Origin: Hyphomicrobiales bacterium
Lineage (GTDB): Bacteria; Pseudomonadota; Alphaproteobacteria; Rhizobiales; Rhizobiaceae
DNA length: 50,599 bases
NCBI GenBank assembly: GCA_900469445.1
Contig: UBXM01000008.1
Location: 1-50,599, forward strand
Direction of reading: 5' to 3'
Shown piece after piece: positions 17,467-25,459 of the stretch. Within the stretch, counting starts at the first letter, position 1. The number at the start of each line of letters is the position of its first letter. The notes under the pieces were generated by a model. That model worked only from the letters and a program-made list of their open reading frames with translations. It was not told the origin of the DNA and searched no databases. The position numbers and the translations under genes were made by a program.

Positions 17467-17496
17467 AAAAGCCGCCCTTGAGGCGGCTTTTGTTTT
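17467..17496 (+). terminator. intrinsic terminator
   Basis: AAAAGCCGCC (17467-17476) pairs perfectly with GGCGGCTTTT (17482-17491) over a five-base loop, followed by GTTTTG. It ends the transcript of the 65-residue gene. The A-rich left arm means it could also work for the convergent Lrp-like gene. Confidence 0.9.
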
Positions 17497-17520
17497 GTCG
17501 GTCTGTCGCGGATGCCAGGC

Positions 17521-17757
17521 TCAGAAAGCCGTAAACGTGATTGTCGTCAGTGACCGTTCGATGCCCGGAATGCAGGCGATCTTTTCGTTGACGAAACGGC
17601 CGATCTCCGCCTCGTCGCTGATATAGACTTTCAACAGCAGATCCCATTCGCCGCTGGTGGAATAAAGCTCGGAGACGAGCTCCGTCTTGTAGATGGCATC
17701 GGCAACCTCGTAGGTCTTGCCGGGCTTGCAGCGCAGCTGCACGAAGATTGGTTTCAT
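17521..17757 (-). CDS. stand-alone Lrp/AsnC ligand-binding (RAM) domain protein
   Basis: At 78 residues this is only the C-terminal sensor half of an Lrp/AsnC regulator, with no helix-turn-helix. It shows the beta-alpha-beta-beta-alpha-beta pattern: FVQLRCKPGKTYEVADAIYK, the strand with SGEWDLLLKVYI, and the ending ERSLTTITFTAF. Such proteins bind small amino-acid effectors and may join into oligomers with full Lrp proteins. It sits beside a LysR regulator and probable lysine-catabolic genes, so sensing of an amino acid is a reasonable inference. The stop lies close to the terminator at 17467-17496. Confidence 0.85.
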   Translation of the reverse strand: MKPIFVQLRCKPGKTYEVADAIYKTELVSELYSTSGEWDLLLKVYISDEAEIGRFVNEKIACIPGIERSLTTITFTAF

Positions 17758-17821
17758 TGATCGCCTGCCTTATGGACTGACTGAAGAACCGCCTTTGCGG
17801 TCGCGATGATCGTGTGACCGA

Positions 17822-18745
17822 CTATTGGCCGATGGAAGCGGCCGGCGCAAGCTTCTCCGACCGGATCTCCTGGGCGATCCAGTCACGAAACGCGGCAAGC
17901 GGCGGATAGCTCGCCCGGTCCGGCATATAGGCGAGATAATATTGCCCGGTCGGCATCGGTTCCGCCTCCGCCGCAATGACCAGCTGGCCTTCCTGCAGTT
18001 CCCGCTCGATCAGGAACCGCGGCAGGAGCGCCGCACCGAGACCCGAGCGGGCCGCCTCCACCATCGTGGTAAACTGGTCGAACAGCATGCCATGCACCGC
18101 TTCGAACGGAACATGGTTGCGGCCGAGCCACAATTCCCACGCATCCGGCCGGGTGCTCAGATGCAGAAGCGGCACATTCAGCAGATCCGCGGGTGCGGAC
18201 AATGCGTGCCGCGCCTTGAACTGCGGGCTGCAGGCCGCCACGGTTTCCTCGTCCATCAGCAAACTCAGCGCCGCCCCCGGCCAGCGCGCCGCACCGAAAT
18301 GGATCGCCGCGTCGAGCGTATCGAAGCGGAAGTCGAACGGCTCCAGCCGGGTGATCAGGTTGACCACCATGCCGGGATGCTGGTCGAGAAATTTTCCGAT
18401 ACGCGGTGTCAGCCAACGTGTGCCGAAAAACGGCAGGATCGCGAGATTGAGCGTTCCACCGGCGGGATTGGCCCTCAGATTGAGCGAGGCATTCGAAATG
18501 CGCCGCAAGGCCTCGCGCACTTCACGCGCATAGGCGTCGCCCGCCAGCGTCAACCGGATCGTCTGCCGTTCACGCAGGAAAAGTGCCACGCCGAGCTGAT
18601 TTTCAAGCGCTGAGATCTGCCGGCTGACGGCGCTCTGGGTAAGCCCGAGCTCGTTGGCCGCCGCGGTGACGCTGCCGGTACGGGCCGCCGCCTCGAAGGC
18701 CGACAGGAGCGAGAAGGATGGCAGGAACCGCCGTGGAGGCAGCAT
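17822..18745 (-). CDS. LysR-family transcriptional regulator (GcvA-like)
   Basis: The 307-residue protein has an N-terminal winged helix-turn-helix (about 12-70, with SVTAAANELGLTQSAVSRQISALE) and a C-terminal periplasmic-binding-fold effector domain (about 95-300). It starts RRFLPSFSLLSAFEAAARTGS, typical of the GcvA group. It is divergent from the FAD oxidase gene with 97 bases between, the usual LysR arrangement for control of the neighbour. The effector is probably a lysine-pathway compound, by context only. Its ribosome site GGAGGA lies in the loop of a small hairpin. Confidence 0.92.
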   Translation of the reverse strand: MLPPRRFLPSFSLLSAFEAAARTGSVTAAANELGLTQSAVSRQISALENQLGVALFLRERQTIRLTLAGDAYAREVREALRRISNASLNLRANPAGGTLNLAILPFFGTRWLTPRIGKFLDQHPGMVVNLITRLEPFDFRFDTLDAAIHFGAARWPGAALSLLMDEETVAACSPQFKARHALSAPADLLNVPLLHLSTRPDAWELWLGRNHVPFEAVHGMLFDQFTTMVEAARSGLGAALLPRFLIERELQEGQLVIAAEAEPMPTGQYYLAYMPDRASYPPLAAFRDWIAQEIRSEKLAPAASIGQ

Positions 18746-18793
18746 GTCATTCCTCCAATGAATGACCTGATGAGATTATGTCGATATTCATCG
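18746..18793. promoter_or_regulatory. lysR-amaA intergenic control region
   Basis: GTCATTC (18746-18752) and GAATGAC (18760-18766) form a hairpin whose loop carries the lysR ribosome site (TCCTCC on the plus strand). Further right, CGAT-ATTC-ATCG (18782-18793) is a dyad of a size suited to a LysR site. Both are seen in sequence; binding is inferred. Confidence 0.4.
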
Positions 18794-18842
18794 CAAAATC
18801 GCCTCTGTAAAGTCGGGAAAACCATAAAAATGGGAACGACCG

Positions 18843-20126
18843 ATGCTGAACGATCCGCGCTCGCACGGCCTCTGGGAGAGGACCGCGCCGCCCGCACCTG
18901 CGACGTCGCCGCTGAAGGGAAAAAGCACCGCCGATGTAGTCATCGTCGGCGGAGGATATACAGGCCTTTCCGCCGCCCTGCATCTGGCCGAGCGCGGCAC
19001 CAATGTCGTGCTTCTGGAAGCAGCCGAAATCGGTTTCGGAGGCGCCGGACGCAATGTCGGCCTGATCAATGCCGGCATGTGGGTCATGCCCGATAATTTC
19101 TCCTTGGAGCTCGGCGAGGACTACGGCGAACGTGCGCTCGAACTCCTGGGCAACGGCCCTTATCTCGTGCGCGAGATGATCGCAAAACACGGCATTGCCT
19201 GCGAACTGGAAACCAATGGCACGCTGCATTGCGCCGTTGGTCAAGACGGCATGACCGAACTGGAGGAACGCGCCCGCCAATGGCAGAAGCGCGGCGCACC
19301 GGTCAGCGTGCTCAACGCCGCCGAGACCGAACGCCGGATCGGCACGAGCGCCTATGCCGGATCGCTGCTCGACATGCGCGCCGGCACGCTGCAGCCGCTT
19401 GCCTATGCCCGTGGACTGGCCCATGCCGCTGCAAAGGCCGGAGCAAAGCTTCATACCGGCAGCCCGGTCATTTCCACCGGCGAGGCAAACGGGAGGAAGA
19501 TCGTCAGGACGGCCGAGGGCGAAGTTTCCGCCGACTGGATTATCATCGCGACCGACGCCTATTCGACAGGCCCGTGGGCGCAAGTGCGGCGCGAACAGGT
19601 CCACCTTCCCTATTTCAACCTGGCGACCGCTCCGCTTTCCGCCAACTTGCGCCGCTCGATCCTGCCCAATTCCGAAGGCTGCTGGGATACCAAGGAAGTG
19701 CTTTCATCCTTCCGCATGGATCAGGCAGGCAGGCTTGTTTTCGGCTCCTGCGGAGCGCTGCGCGGCACCGGCATTTCCATCCACAAGGCCTGGGCGCGAC
19801 GCTCGCTGAAACGACTGTTTCCGCAGCTTGGCGAGGTCGAATTCGAAGCCGAATGGTATGGCAAGATCGGCATGACCGACAATGCGCTGCCGCGTTTCCA
19901 CAGGTTCGGCGAAAACGTCATCGGTTTTTCCGGTTACAATGGTCGAGGGATTTCGCCGGGCACGACCTTCGGCAAGGTTCTGGCCCATCATATCCTCGGC
20001 GAAATCGCTGAAAAGGATCTGCCGCTGCCGCTTACCGAAGTTCAGGAAGCGGCTTTCCGATCGGCCAAGGAAGCCTATTACGAGGCCGGCGCCCAGATCG
20101 CCCACTTTACCGGCGAACGTTTCTGA
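18843..20126 (+). CDS. amaA: FAD-dependent amino acid oxidoreductase (DAO family), probable L-pipecolate oxidase
   Basis: The 427-residue protein has a dinucleotide-binding start VVIVGGGYTGLSAALHLAERG (about 32-52), then a DAO-type fold ending in the FAD/substrate segment GFSGYNGRGISPGTTFGK (about 358-375). The first residues, LWERTAPPAP, resemble Pseudomonas AmaA, which oxidises L-pipecolate to piperideine-6-carboxylate. The following gene encodes an ALDH7 aldehyde dehydrogenase, the next step in that route (aminoadipate semialdehyde to aminoadipate). Another amine or amino acid substrate, such as gamma-glutamylputrescine, cannot be excluded. The gene symbol is an inference from context. Confidence 0.7.
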   Translation: MLNDPRSHGLWERTAPPAPATSPLKGKSTADVVIVGGGYTGLSAALHLAERGTNVVLLEAAEIGFGGAGRNVGLINAGMWVMPDNFSLELGEDYGERALELLGNGPYLVREMIAKHGIACELETNGTLHCAVGQDGMTELEERARQWQKRGAPVSVLNAAETERRIGTSAYAGSLLDMRAGTLQPLAYARGLAHAAAKAGAKLHTGSPVISTGEANGRKIVRTAEGEVSADWIIIATDAYSTGPWAQVRREQVHLPYFNLATAPLSANLRRSILPNSEGCWDTKEVLSSFRMDQAGRLVFGSCGALRGTGISIHKAWARRSLKRLFPQLGEVEFEAEWYGKIGMTDNALPRFHRFGENVIGFSGYNGRGISPGTTFGKVLAHHILGEIAEKDLPLPLTEVQEAAFRSAKEAYYEAGAQIAHFTGERF

Positions 20127-20140
20127 ACCGCCAAGGATTT

Positions 20141-20172
20141 GCCGGCGGGCGAGTTGCGAAAACGCCGCCGGC
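20141..20172 (+). repeat. hairpin between the oxidase and dehydrogenase genes
   Basis: GCCGGCGG (20141-20148) pairs with CCGCCGGC (20165-20172). No T-tract follows. It may tune expression of the second gene relative to the first. Confidence 0.4.
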
Positions 20173-20210
20173 TTGTAGATTGACCCCAACAAGGACACCG
20201 GGAGCCCCTT

Positions 20211-21752
20211 ATGACACTCGCCAAACTCGACCTCGCCGCCGAAGTGGACAAGATCTTCGCCGATCTCGGTGTCTCAGCCACAAGCTACAAGGGCGGCACG
20301 CTTACCGTCCGCTCGCCGATCTCGGGCACCGAAATCGGCAAGCTTCCGGAGATAAGCGCCGTTGATGCAAGAAAGGCGATCGATGCCGCGCATCAGGCTT
20401 TTCTCGAATGGCGTCTGGTACCTGCCCCCAAGCGCGGTGAACTGATCCGTCTGCTCGGCGAGGAACTGCGCGCGGCAAAGGATGCGCTCGGCCGCCTCGT
20501 GTCGATCGAAGTCGGCAAGGTGACGTCTGAAGGTCTCGGCGAAGTGCAGGAAATGATCGACATCTGCGATTTCGCCGTCGGCCTCTCCCGCCAGCTCTAC
20601 GGCCTGACGATCGCCACCGAACGGTCCGAACACCGGATGATGGAAACCTGGCATCCGCTGGGCGCAATCGGCATCATTTCCGCCTTCAACTTTCCGGTTG
20701 CCGTCTGGTCGTGGAATGCGGCGCTCGCCATCGTCTGTGGCAATTCCACCATCTGGAAGCCCTCGGAAAAGACGCCGCTGACGGCGCTCGCCACCCAGGC
20801 GATCTTCGACAGGGCGCTGGCCCGTTATGTGGCCGACGGCGGGACCGCGCCAAAAAACCTCTCGACGCTGCTGATCGGTGGCCGCGAGATCGGCGAAGTG
20901 CTGGTCGATCACGAAAAGGTACCGCTGGTTTCCGCCACCGGCTCGACCCGCATGGGCCGCGAAGTCGGACCGAAGCTGGCGCAGCGTTTTGCCCGCTCGA
21001 TCCTCGAACTCGGCGGCAACAATGCCGCGATCGTCACCCCGACGGCCGACCTCGACCTGACATTGCGCGGTGTCGCCTTTGCCGCCATGGGCACGGCCGG
21101 CCAGCGCTGCACGACGCTGCGCCGCCTCTTCGTTCATGACAGCGTTTATGACGCGCTCGTGCCGCGTCTGGCCAAGGCCTACCAATCCGTCACCATCGGT
21201 TCACCGCTCACCGCCGGGAATCTCGTCGGCCCGCTGATCGACAAGACCGCTTTCGACAAGATGCAGGCAGCGCTCGAAGCCGCCAAATCTGCCGGCGGCA
21301 AGGTGGTCGGTGGCGAGCGTGTGCTCGATCAGGAAGCCGCAGACGCCTATTACGTCCGCCCGGCAATCATCGAGATGCCTGCCCAGGCCGGGCCGGTGAA
21401 GGAAGAAACCTTCGCGCCCATCCTTTATGTGATGAAATATTCGGAATTCGACGAGGCGCTGGCGCTGCATAACGACGTGCCGCAAGGCCTTTCCTCGTCA
21501 ATCTTCACCAACGACATGCGCGAGGCCGAAACCTTCGTTTCCGCCCGTGGCTCCGATTGCGGCATCGCCAATGTCAATATCGGCCCCTCGGGTGCCGAGA
21601 TCGGCGGCGCATTCGGCGGCGAAAAGGAAACCGGCGGCGGCCGCGAATCCGGTTCGGATGCCTGGAGAGCCTATATGCGCCGCGCCACCAACACGCTGAA
21701 CTACGGACGCACCCTGCCGCTGGCGCAGGGCGTAAAATTCGATATCGAGTAA
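20211..21752 (+). CDS. amaB: ALDH7-type aldehyde dehydrogenase, probable alpha-aminoadipate semialdehyde dehydrogenase
   Basis: The 513-residue protein is an NAD-dependent aldehyde dehydrogenase of the antiquitin (ALDH7) type. It has the family segments IGIISAFNFPVAVWSWN, SATGSTRMGREV, the general base Glu266 in LELGGNNA and the nucleophile Cys300 in GTAGQRCTTLRR. ALDH7 enzymes oxidise alpha-aminoadipate semialdehyde in lysine breakdown. It follows the FAD oxidase by 84 bases, with GGGAG before ATG. The FAD oxidase plus ALDH7 pair supports lysine/pipecolate use, probably under the divergent LysR regulator. Confidence 0.8.
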   Translation: MTLAKLDLAAEVDKIFADLGVSATSYKGGTLTVRSPISGTEIGKLPEISAVDARKAIDAAHQAFLEWRLVPAPKRGELIRLLGEELRAAKDALGRLVSIEVGKVTSEGLGEVQEMIDICDFAVGLSRQLYGLTIATERSEHRMMETWHPLGAIGIISAFNFPVAVWSWNAALAIVCGNSTIWKPSEKTPLTALATQAIFDRALARYVADGGTAPKNLSTLLIGGREIGEVLVDHEKVPLVSATGSTRMGREVGPKLAQRFARSILELGGNNAAIVTPTADLDLTLRGVAFAAMGTAGQRCTTLRRLFVHDSVYDALVPRLAKAYQSVTIGSPLTAGNLVGPLIDKTAFDKMQAALEAAKSAGGKVVGGERVLDQEAADAYYVRPAIIEMPAQAGPVKEETFAPILYVMKYSEFDEALALHNDVPQGLSSSIFTNDMREAETFVSARGSDCGIANVNIGPSGAEIGGAFGGEKETGGGRESGSDAWRAYMRRATNTLNYGRTLPLAQGVKFDIE

Positions 21753-21762
21753 CGGAAACACT

Positions 21763-22764
21763 GTGGCAAACCTGAACCTTCTGACGGATATCGAAGGCGT
21801 GGCCGTTGGCCATGCCACTGATCTGGTGCTCGGTTCGGGCGTCACGGCAATCATCTTCGACGAGCCGGCGGTCGCCTCCGGCTCGGTTCTCGGCGGCGCA
21901 CCGGGTGGTCGCGAGACCGCACTTCTCGATCCCGCCATGACGGTGCAGTCGGTCGATGCCTTCGTGCTCTCAGGTGGATCGGCCTTCGGGCTGGACGCGG
22001 CGGGCGGCGTGCAGGCGGGATTGCGCCAGATCGGCCGTGGTTTCGAGGTCGGCAGCGCCAAAGTGCCGATCGTGCCGCAAGCAATCCTGATGGACCTTCT
22101 GAACGGTGGGAACAAGGACTGGGGCCTGCATTCGCCCTATCGCGATATGGGCTACGATGCCTTTCAGGCGGCAGCCAAGGGCGTTTTTGCGCTCGGAACC
22201 GTGGGAGCGGGAACGGGTGCCACGACCGCGACATTCAAAGGCGGTATCGGCTCCGCCAGTGCCGAAACGGCTTCGGGCCACAAAATCGCGGCTCTGCTTG
22301 CAGTCAATGCCATGGGCTCGGCCACCATTGGTGACGGTCCGCATTTCTGGGCGGCACCCTTCGAGAAGAATGGCGAATTCGGCGGCCTCGGCCTGCCGCA
22401 ACACTTCACCGACGATCATTCGGCGATGCGCATCAAGGGCGTCAAACTGACGGCGACGACGATCGGTGTGGTCGTGACGGACGCGGTGCTGACCAAGGCC
22501 CAGGCGCACCGGCTGTCGATCATGGCCCATGACGGGCTTGCCCGCGCCGTGCTGCCGGCGCATCTGCCGGGCGACGGCGACACGATCTTTTCTGCCGCAA
22601 CCGGTAGAAAGCCTCTGCAAGACCTTTCGGCCTTTGCCGAACTCTGCCATCTGGCGACGCTGGTGACAGCCCGCGCCGTGGCCCGCGGCGTTTACGAGGC
22701 GACGGCACTGCCGGTGCCTAATGCGCAGATGGCGTGGCGCAATGGAGTATCACAACATATTTAA
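21763..22764 (+). CDS. P1-family (DmpA-type) N-terminal nucleophile aminopeptidase
   Basis: The 333-residue product matches the DmpA/BapA family, which self-cleaves and removes small or D-/beta-residues from peptide N-termini. Visible are LLTDIEGVAVGHATD at the start, GGAPGGRET, FVLSGGSAFGLDAAGGV, the glycine-rich GAGTGATTATFKGGIGSAS and VNAMGSATIGDGPHFW, the region where cleavage and the catalytic Ser/Thr lie in the family. The start is GTG 21763, ten bases after the dehydrogenase stop, so it probably shares that operon. Its physiological peptide substrate is unknown. Confidence 0.88.
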   Translation: MANLNLLTDIEGVAVGHATDLVLGSGVTAIIFDEPAVASGSVLGGAPGGRETALLDPAMTVQSVDAFVLSGGSAFGLDAAGGVQAGLRQIGRGFEVGSAKVPIVPQAILMDLLNGGNKDWGLHSPYRDMGYDAFQAAAKGVFALGTVGAGTGATTATFKGGIGSASAETASGHKIAALLAVNAMGSATIGDGPHFWAAPFEKNGEFGGLGLPQHFTDDHSAMRIKGVKLTATTIGVVVTDAVLTKAQAHRLSIMAHDGLARAVLPAHLPGDGDTIFSAATGRKPLQDLSAFAELCHLATLVTARAVARGVYEATALPVPNAQMAWRNGVSQHI

Positions 22765-22766
22765 GG

Positions 22767-22819
22767 TTGCATTTTAAGTCATTGCAACCAAGTGAAAAAT
22801 AATTCACTATCCTCTTCTG
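22767..22819. repeat. two short inverted repeats after the P1 peptidase gene
   Basis: GGTTGCA/TGCAACC and, just downstream, AGTGAA/TTCACT dyads lie in an AT-rich stretch between 22766 and 22815. They may mark a weak terminator followed by the promoter of the next two genes. Confidence 0.35.
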
Positions 22820-22871
22820 CGAAGATTTCTGAGAAGCCAACAGGATTGGCTGCGCGGCAGAGGGGGAGCAC

Positions 22872-23564
22872 ATGGATATTGCGCAGATAGGAAGCATCGA
22901 TCTTGGCCAATTCGGCACCGCCTTGTCGGCGATTGCCGCATTGGGAACCGCGGCGTTCGGACTTGTTGATGCGACCAAGCCTTTTAACGGCGGGATATCC
23001 AATGTCGGTTACGGCTTCATCCGGTCGGCACTCGAACCGTTTGAGCCTGCCCTCAGGACCATAAGCGCGGAAGACCCTTATGTGGTCGTTAAGGCGAACT
23101 GGCTGAATGGGGTAGCCAAGACCGAACAGAAAGCCGCCACGCGAAACTTGATAAGGCTGGGCTTCAACACCAGAACCGCAGCCTCAATGGCTGGCCATGT
23201 CCTTCCTGACGACCACGATCTGCTCATTGCCACTGCACAGAAGATCGAAAGCGGCCAAATGCCGAGCGAAACGGAATTGGCCGTGCTTGCCCGCTTTGAT
23301 GCGATCATAGACGCAAGGTTGGACGCCGCCTTCGAGCGCGCCGAGCAGAAATTCCGTAACACGTCGAGGGTTGCTGCCGCGGTGATTGCCATCCTTCTTG
23401 CTGAATTGGGTGCTGCTGTTATCGTCGGCGAGAATTTCACCTCAACGACATTTTGGTTGGCTCTCTTCATCGGCTTTATCGCGGTTCCGGTTGCTCCGAT
23501 TGCCAAGGATCTTTCCTCCGCAATTTCGACCGCCGCTGCGGCATTCAAGGCCGTAAGACGGTGA
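22872..23564 (+). CDS. membrane protein of unknown function
   Basis: A 230-residue protein with one hydrophobic stretch near the start (about 14-32, LSAIAALGTAAFGL) and two adjacent membrane helices near the end (about 168-186, VAAAVIAILLAELGAAVIV, and 193-212, FWLALFIGFIAVPVAPIA). The middle is soluble and charged, with many Glu/Arg. GGGGGAG gives a strong ribosome site. It is followed after seven bases by an alpha/beta-hydrolase gene, so the two are co-translated partners. I recognise no family. Confidence 0.8.
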   Translation: MDIAQIGSIDLGQFGTALSAIAALGTAAFGLVDATKPFNGGISNVGYGFIRSALEPFEPALRTISAEDPYVVVKANWLNGVAKTEQKAATRNLIRLGFNTRTAASMAGHVLPDDHDLLIATAQKIESGQMPSETELAVLARFDAIIDARLDAAFERAEQKFRNTSRVAAAVIAILLAELGAAVIVGENFTSTTFWLALFIGFIAVPVAPIAKDLSSAISTAAAAFKAVRR

Positions 23565-23571
23565 GGAGCTC

Positions 23572-24423
23572 ATGACGCTGTTTCTCAACTTCCGGGTCTC
23601 GCCGATCGGCGGCGCCATCGCGACTGTGCCCGCTATCCGCCAGAGCAACCCGGATTTGTCTTTGTCGCCGTTCGATCCGCGAAAATTCCAGCAACTGATA
23701 ACCGGGCGCGATATCCTCTTCGTTGTTCACGGTTACAACAATAACCAGACCAATGGCATACGCGCACTCTCCCAGCTGGAGCCACTGCTGAAGCTTCCTG
23801 CATCCGCCGTCGTTATTGGCATTCTATGGCCGGGTGATTCCTATGCGGGCTTCATCAGCTATCCGGTGGAAAAGCCAACGGCAAGCCAGGTCGGCCGGCA
23901 TCTGGCGGCTTTCTGCAACCGCGAACTGCGGCAAGCCGCAAGCTTTTCGTTCGCTAGTCACAGCCTCGGCGCACGCGTTGTGCTGGAAACGATCCGCCAG
24001 CTGGATCGCCGCACGAGATCGGCCTGCCTGATGGCTGCCGCCATAGAACGCACCTGCCTGGAAATGGAATATTCGGGCTCGTTTGACAGAACCGATCGAA
24101 TTTATGTTCTGGCGTCTGAGAGAGACCTGGTGCTTCGCCTGATCTTCCCGTTTGGCAATTTTTTCGCTCATCTTCTCGACCCAACCGGTAATCCGCTCTC
24201 AAGCGCACTCGGCTTCCGTGGGCCGCCGCGGGCGATTGGCAACATGGTGGAACCATGGCAGATCGGCTGGAACTTTGACTATGATCATGGCGACTATCTG
24301 CCACCGTCCGAACCCGATAAGACGCTTCTCGATACGGAGCCCACCTGGTTGAAACCCGCCGACTTCATCACGCGCGCATTCAACCTCGAACGGCAGACAT
24401 GGCCAATTGCCGAAGAGAGATGA
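23572..24423 (+). CDS. alpha/beta-hydrolase (DUF900-like esterase/lipase)
   Basis: The 283-residue protein has the oxyanion-type motif FVVHGYNNN near residue 50 and the nucleophile elbow ASHSLGAR with Ser131; the usual first glycine of GxSxG is serine. This resembles DUF900-type cytosolic esterases. No export signal is present, but a hydrophobic patch RLIFPFGNFFAHLL occurs near 190-203. It is coupled to the upstream membrane protein (GAGGAG ribosome site, seven-base gap), suggesting a membrane-associated esterase unit. The substrate is unknown. Confidence 0.8.
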   Translation: MTLFLNFRVSPIGGAIATVPAIRQSNPDLSLSPFDPRKFQQLITGRDILFVVHGYNNNQTNGIRALSQLEPLLKLPASAVVIGILWPGDSYAGFISYPVEKPTASQVGRHLAAFCNRELRQAASFSFASHSLGARVVLETIRQLDRRTRSACLMAAAIERTCLEMEYSGSFDRTDRIYVLASERDLVLRLIFPFGNFFAHLLDPTGNPLSSALGFRGPPRAIGNMVEPWQIGWNFDYDHGDYLPPSEPDKTLLDTEPTWLKPADFITRAFNLERQTWPIAEER

Positions 24424-24426
24424 GCA

Positions 24427-25455
24427 CTATCGCGCCGCAAACGACGCTAGCGCATCCTCAAGCCTTGCCCATTCGTCCTTCCCCGGCAGACCGATCCTGA
24501 GGTCGTCCGGTCGTTCGTCGAAGCGGCGAGCGAGGATGCCGTTGTTGCCGAGATGCCGGTGGAGCGCCTGCGCCCGGGGATCGCGAACCAAACGGAACAG
24601 CGACGTGCCGCCAAAGACTGTCATTCCGGCGCCAACGAGCAGATTATCCAGCCGAGCCGCATCATCTTCCAGCCGTCGTCGCATCATCACCTGCCACCAG
24701 CCGTCCGCAAGCGCCTCGCTTGCAACATGCAGCGCCGGGCCGGACACGGCCCAGGGCCCCAGCCTCTCCTCGATCCGCTTTACCACATCGGGATGCGAGA
24801 TCGCAAAGCCGAGCCTCAAGCCCGCCATGCCGTAGAATTTGCCGAAGGAACGCAGGACGAGGAGGCCGCCGTTATCAACAATATCGGCGACGCTTTTGGC
24901 TTCCGATACGTCCGAAAAGGCTTCGTCGACGACAAGCATTCCACCCTTGGCCTGCATGATCGCGGCAAGCGACAGGAGATCGGCCTTCGACACGATGCGG
25001 CCTGTCGGGTTGTTGGGATTGACGATGACCGCAAGATCGGCCGCTTCGAGCTGCCGGATATCATCGGTTTCGGTGACCTCGAACCCGGCCATCTTTGCCG
25101 CACGGGCATGTTCGGCATAGGTTGGAGACAGGATGACCGCCTTTCTCCCTTGGACCATTGAGGCGACGATCGGCAGCAGGATCTGCGTGCCCGGCCCGGC
25201 CGCCACATGCGCCGCAGACGGCGCATCATAGGCTTTCGCCGCGATCACCTTCAGGTCATCAAGGGCTGCAGGCTCCGGCAGTCGTGCAAACATGTTGCCG
25301 GGGATCGGCGAATGCGGATAGGAATGTGGATTGATACCAGTCGAGAGATCGATCCAAGGCTCGGGCGCATGAGGAAACAGCGCGCGCGCTTTGGCGAGAT
25401 TTCCGCCGTGCTGGATCGGATCACCAACGAAACCTTCATTTCCTGGATTAGCCAC
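24427..25455 (-). CDS. cobC: L-threonine-O-3-phosphate decarboxylase of cobalamin synthesis (CobC; Salmonella CobD)
   Basis: A 342-residue fold-type I PLP enzyme giving (R)-1-amino-2-propanol phosphate, the linker of the B12 nucleotide loop. It starts with the family pattern HGGNL and WIDLSTGINPHSYP, and has NNPTG (Asn149), VVDEAF (Asp177) and the PLP lysine Lys206 in RSFGKFYGMAGLRLG. The start is GTG 25455 with AAGGA about eight bases upstream. It diverges from cobD, the enzyme that uses its product, with four bases between the start codons. Confidence 0.93.
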   Translation of the reverse strand: MANPGNEGFVGDPIQHGGNLAKARALFPHAPEPWIDLSTGINPHSYPHSPIPGNMFARLPEPAALDDLKVIAAKAYDAPSAAHVAAGPGTQILLPIVASMVQGRKAVILSPTYAEHARAAKMAGFEVTETDDIRQLEAADLAVIVNPNNPTGRIVSKADLLSLAAIMQAKGGMLVVDEAFSDVSEAKSVADIVDNGGLLVLRSFGKFYGMAGLRLGFAISHPDVVKRIEERLGPWAVSGPALHVASEALADGWWQVMMRRRLEDDAARLDNLLVGAGMTVFGGTSLFRLVRDPRAQALHRHLGNNGILARRFDERPDDLRIGLPGKDEWARLEDALASFAAR

Positions 25456-25459
25456 AGCA

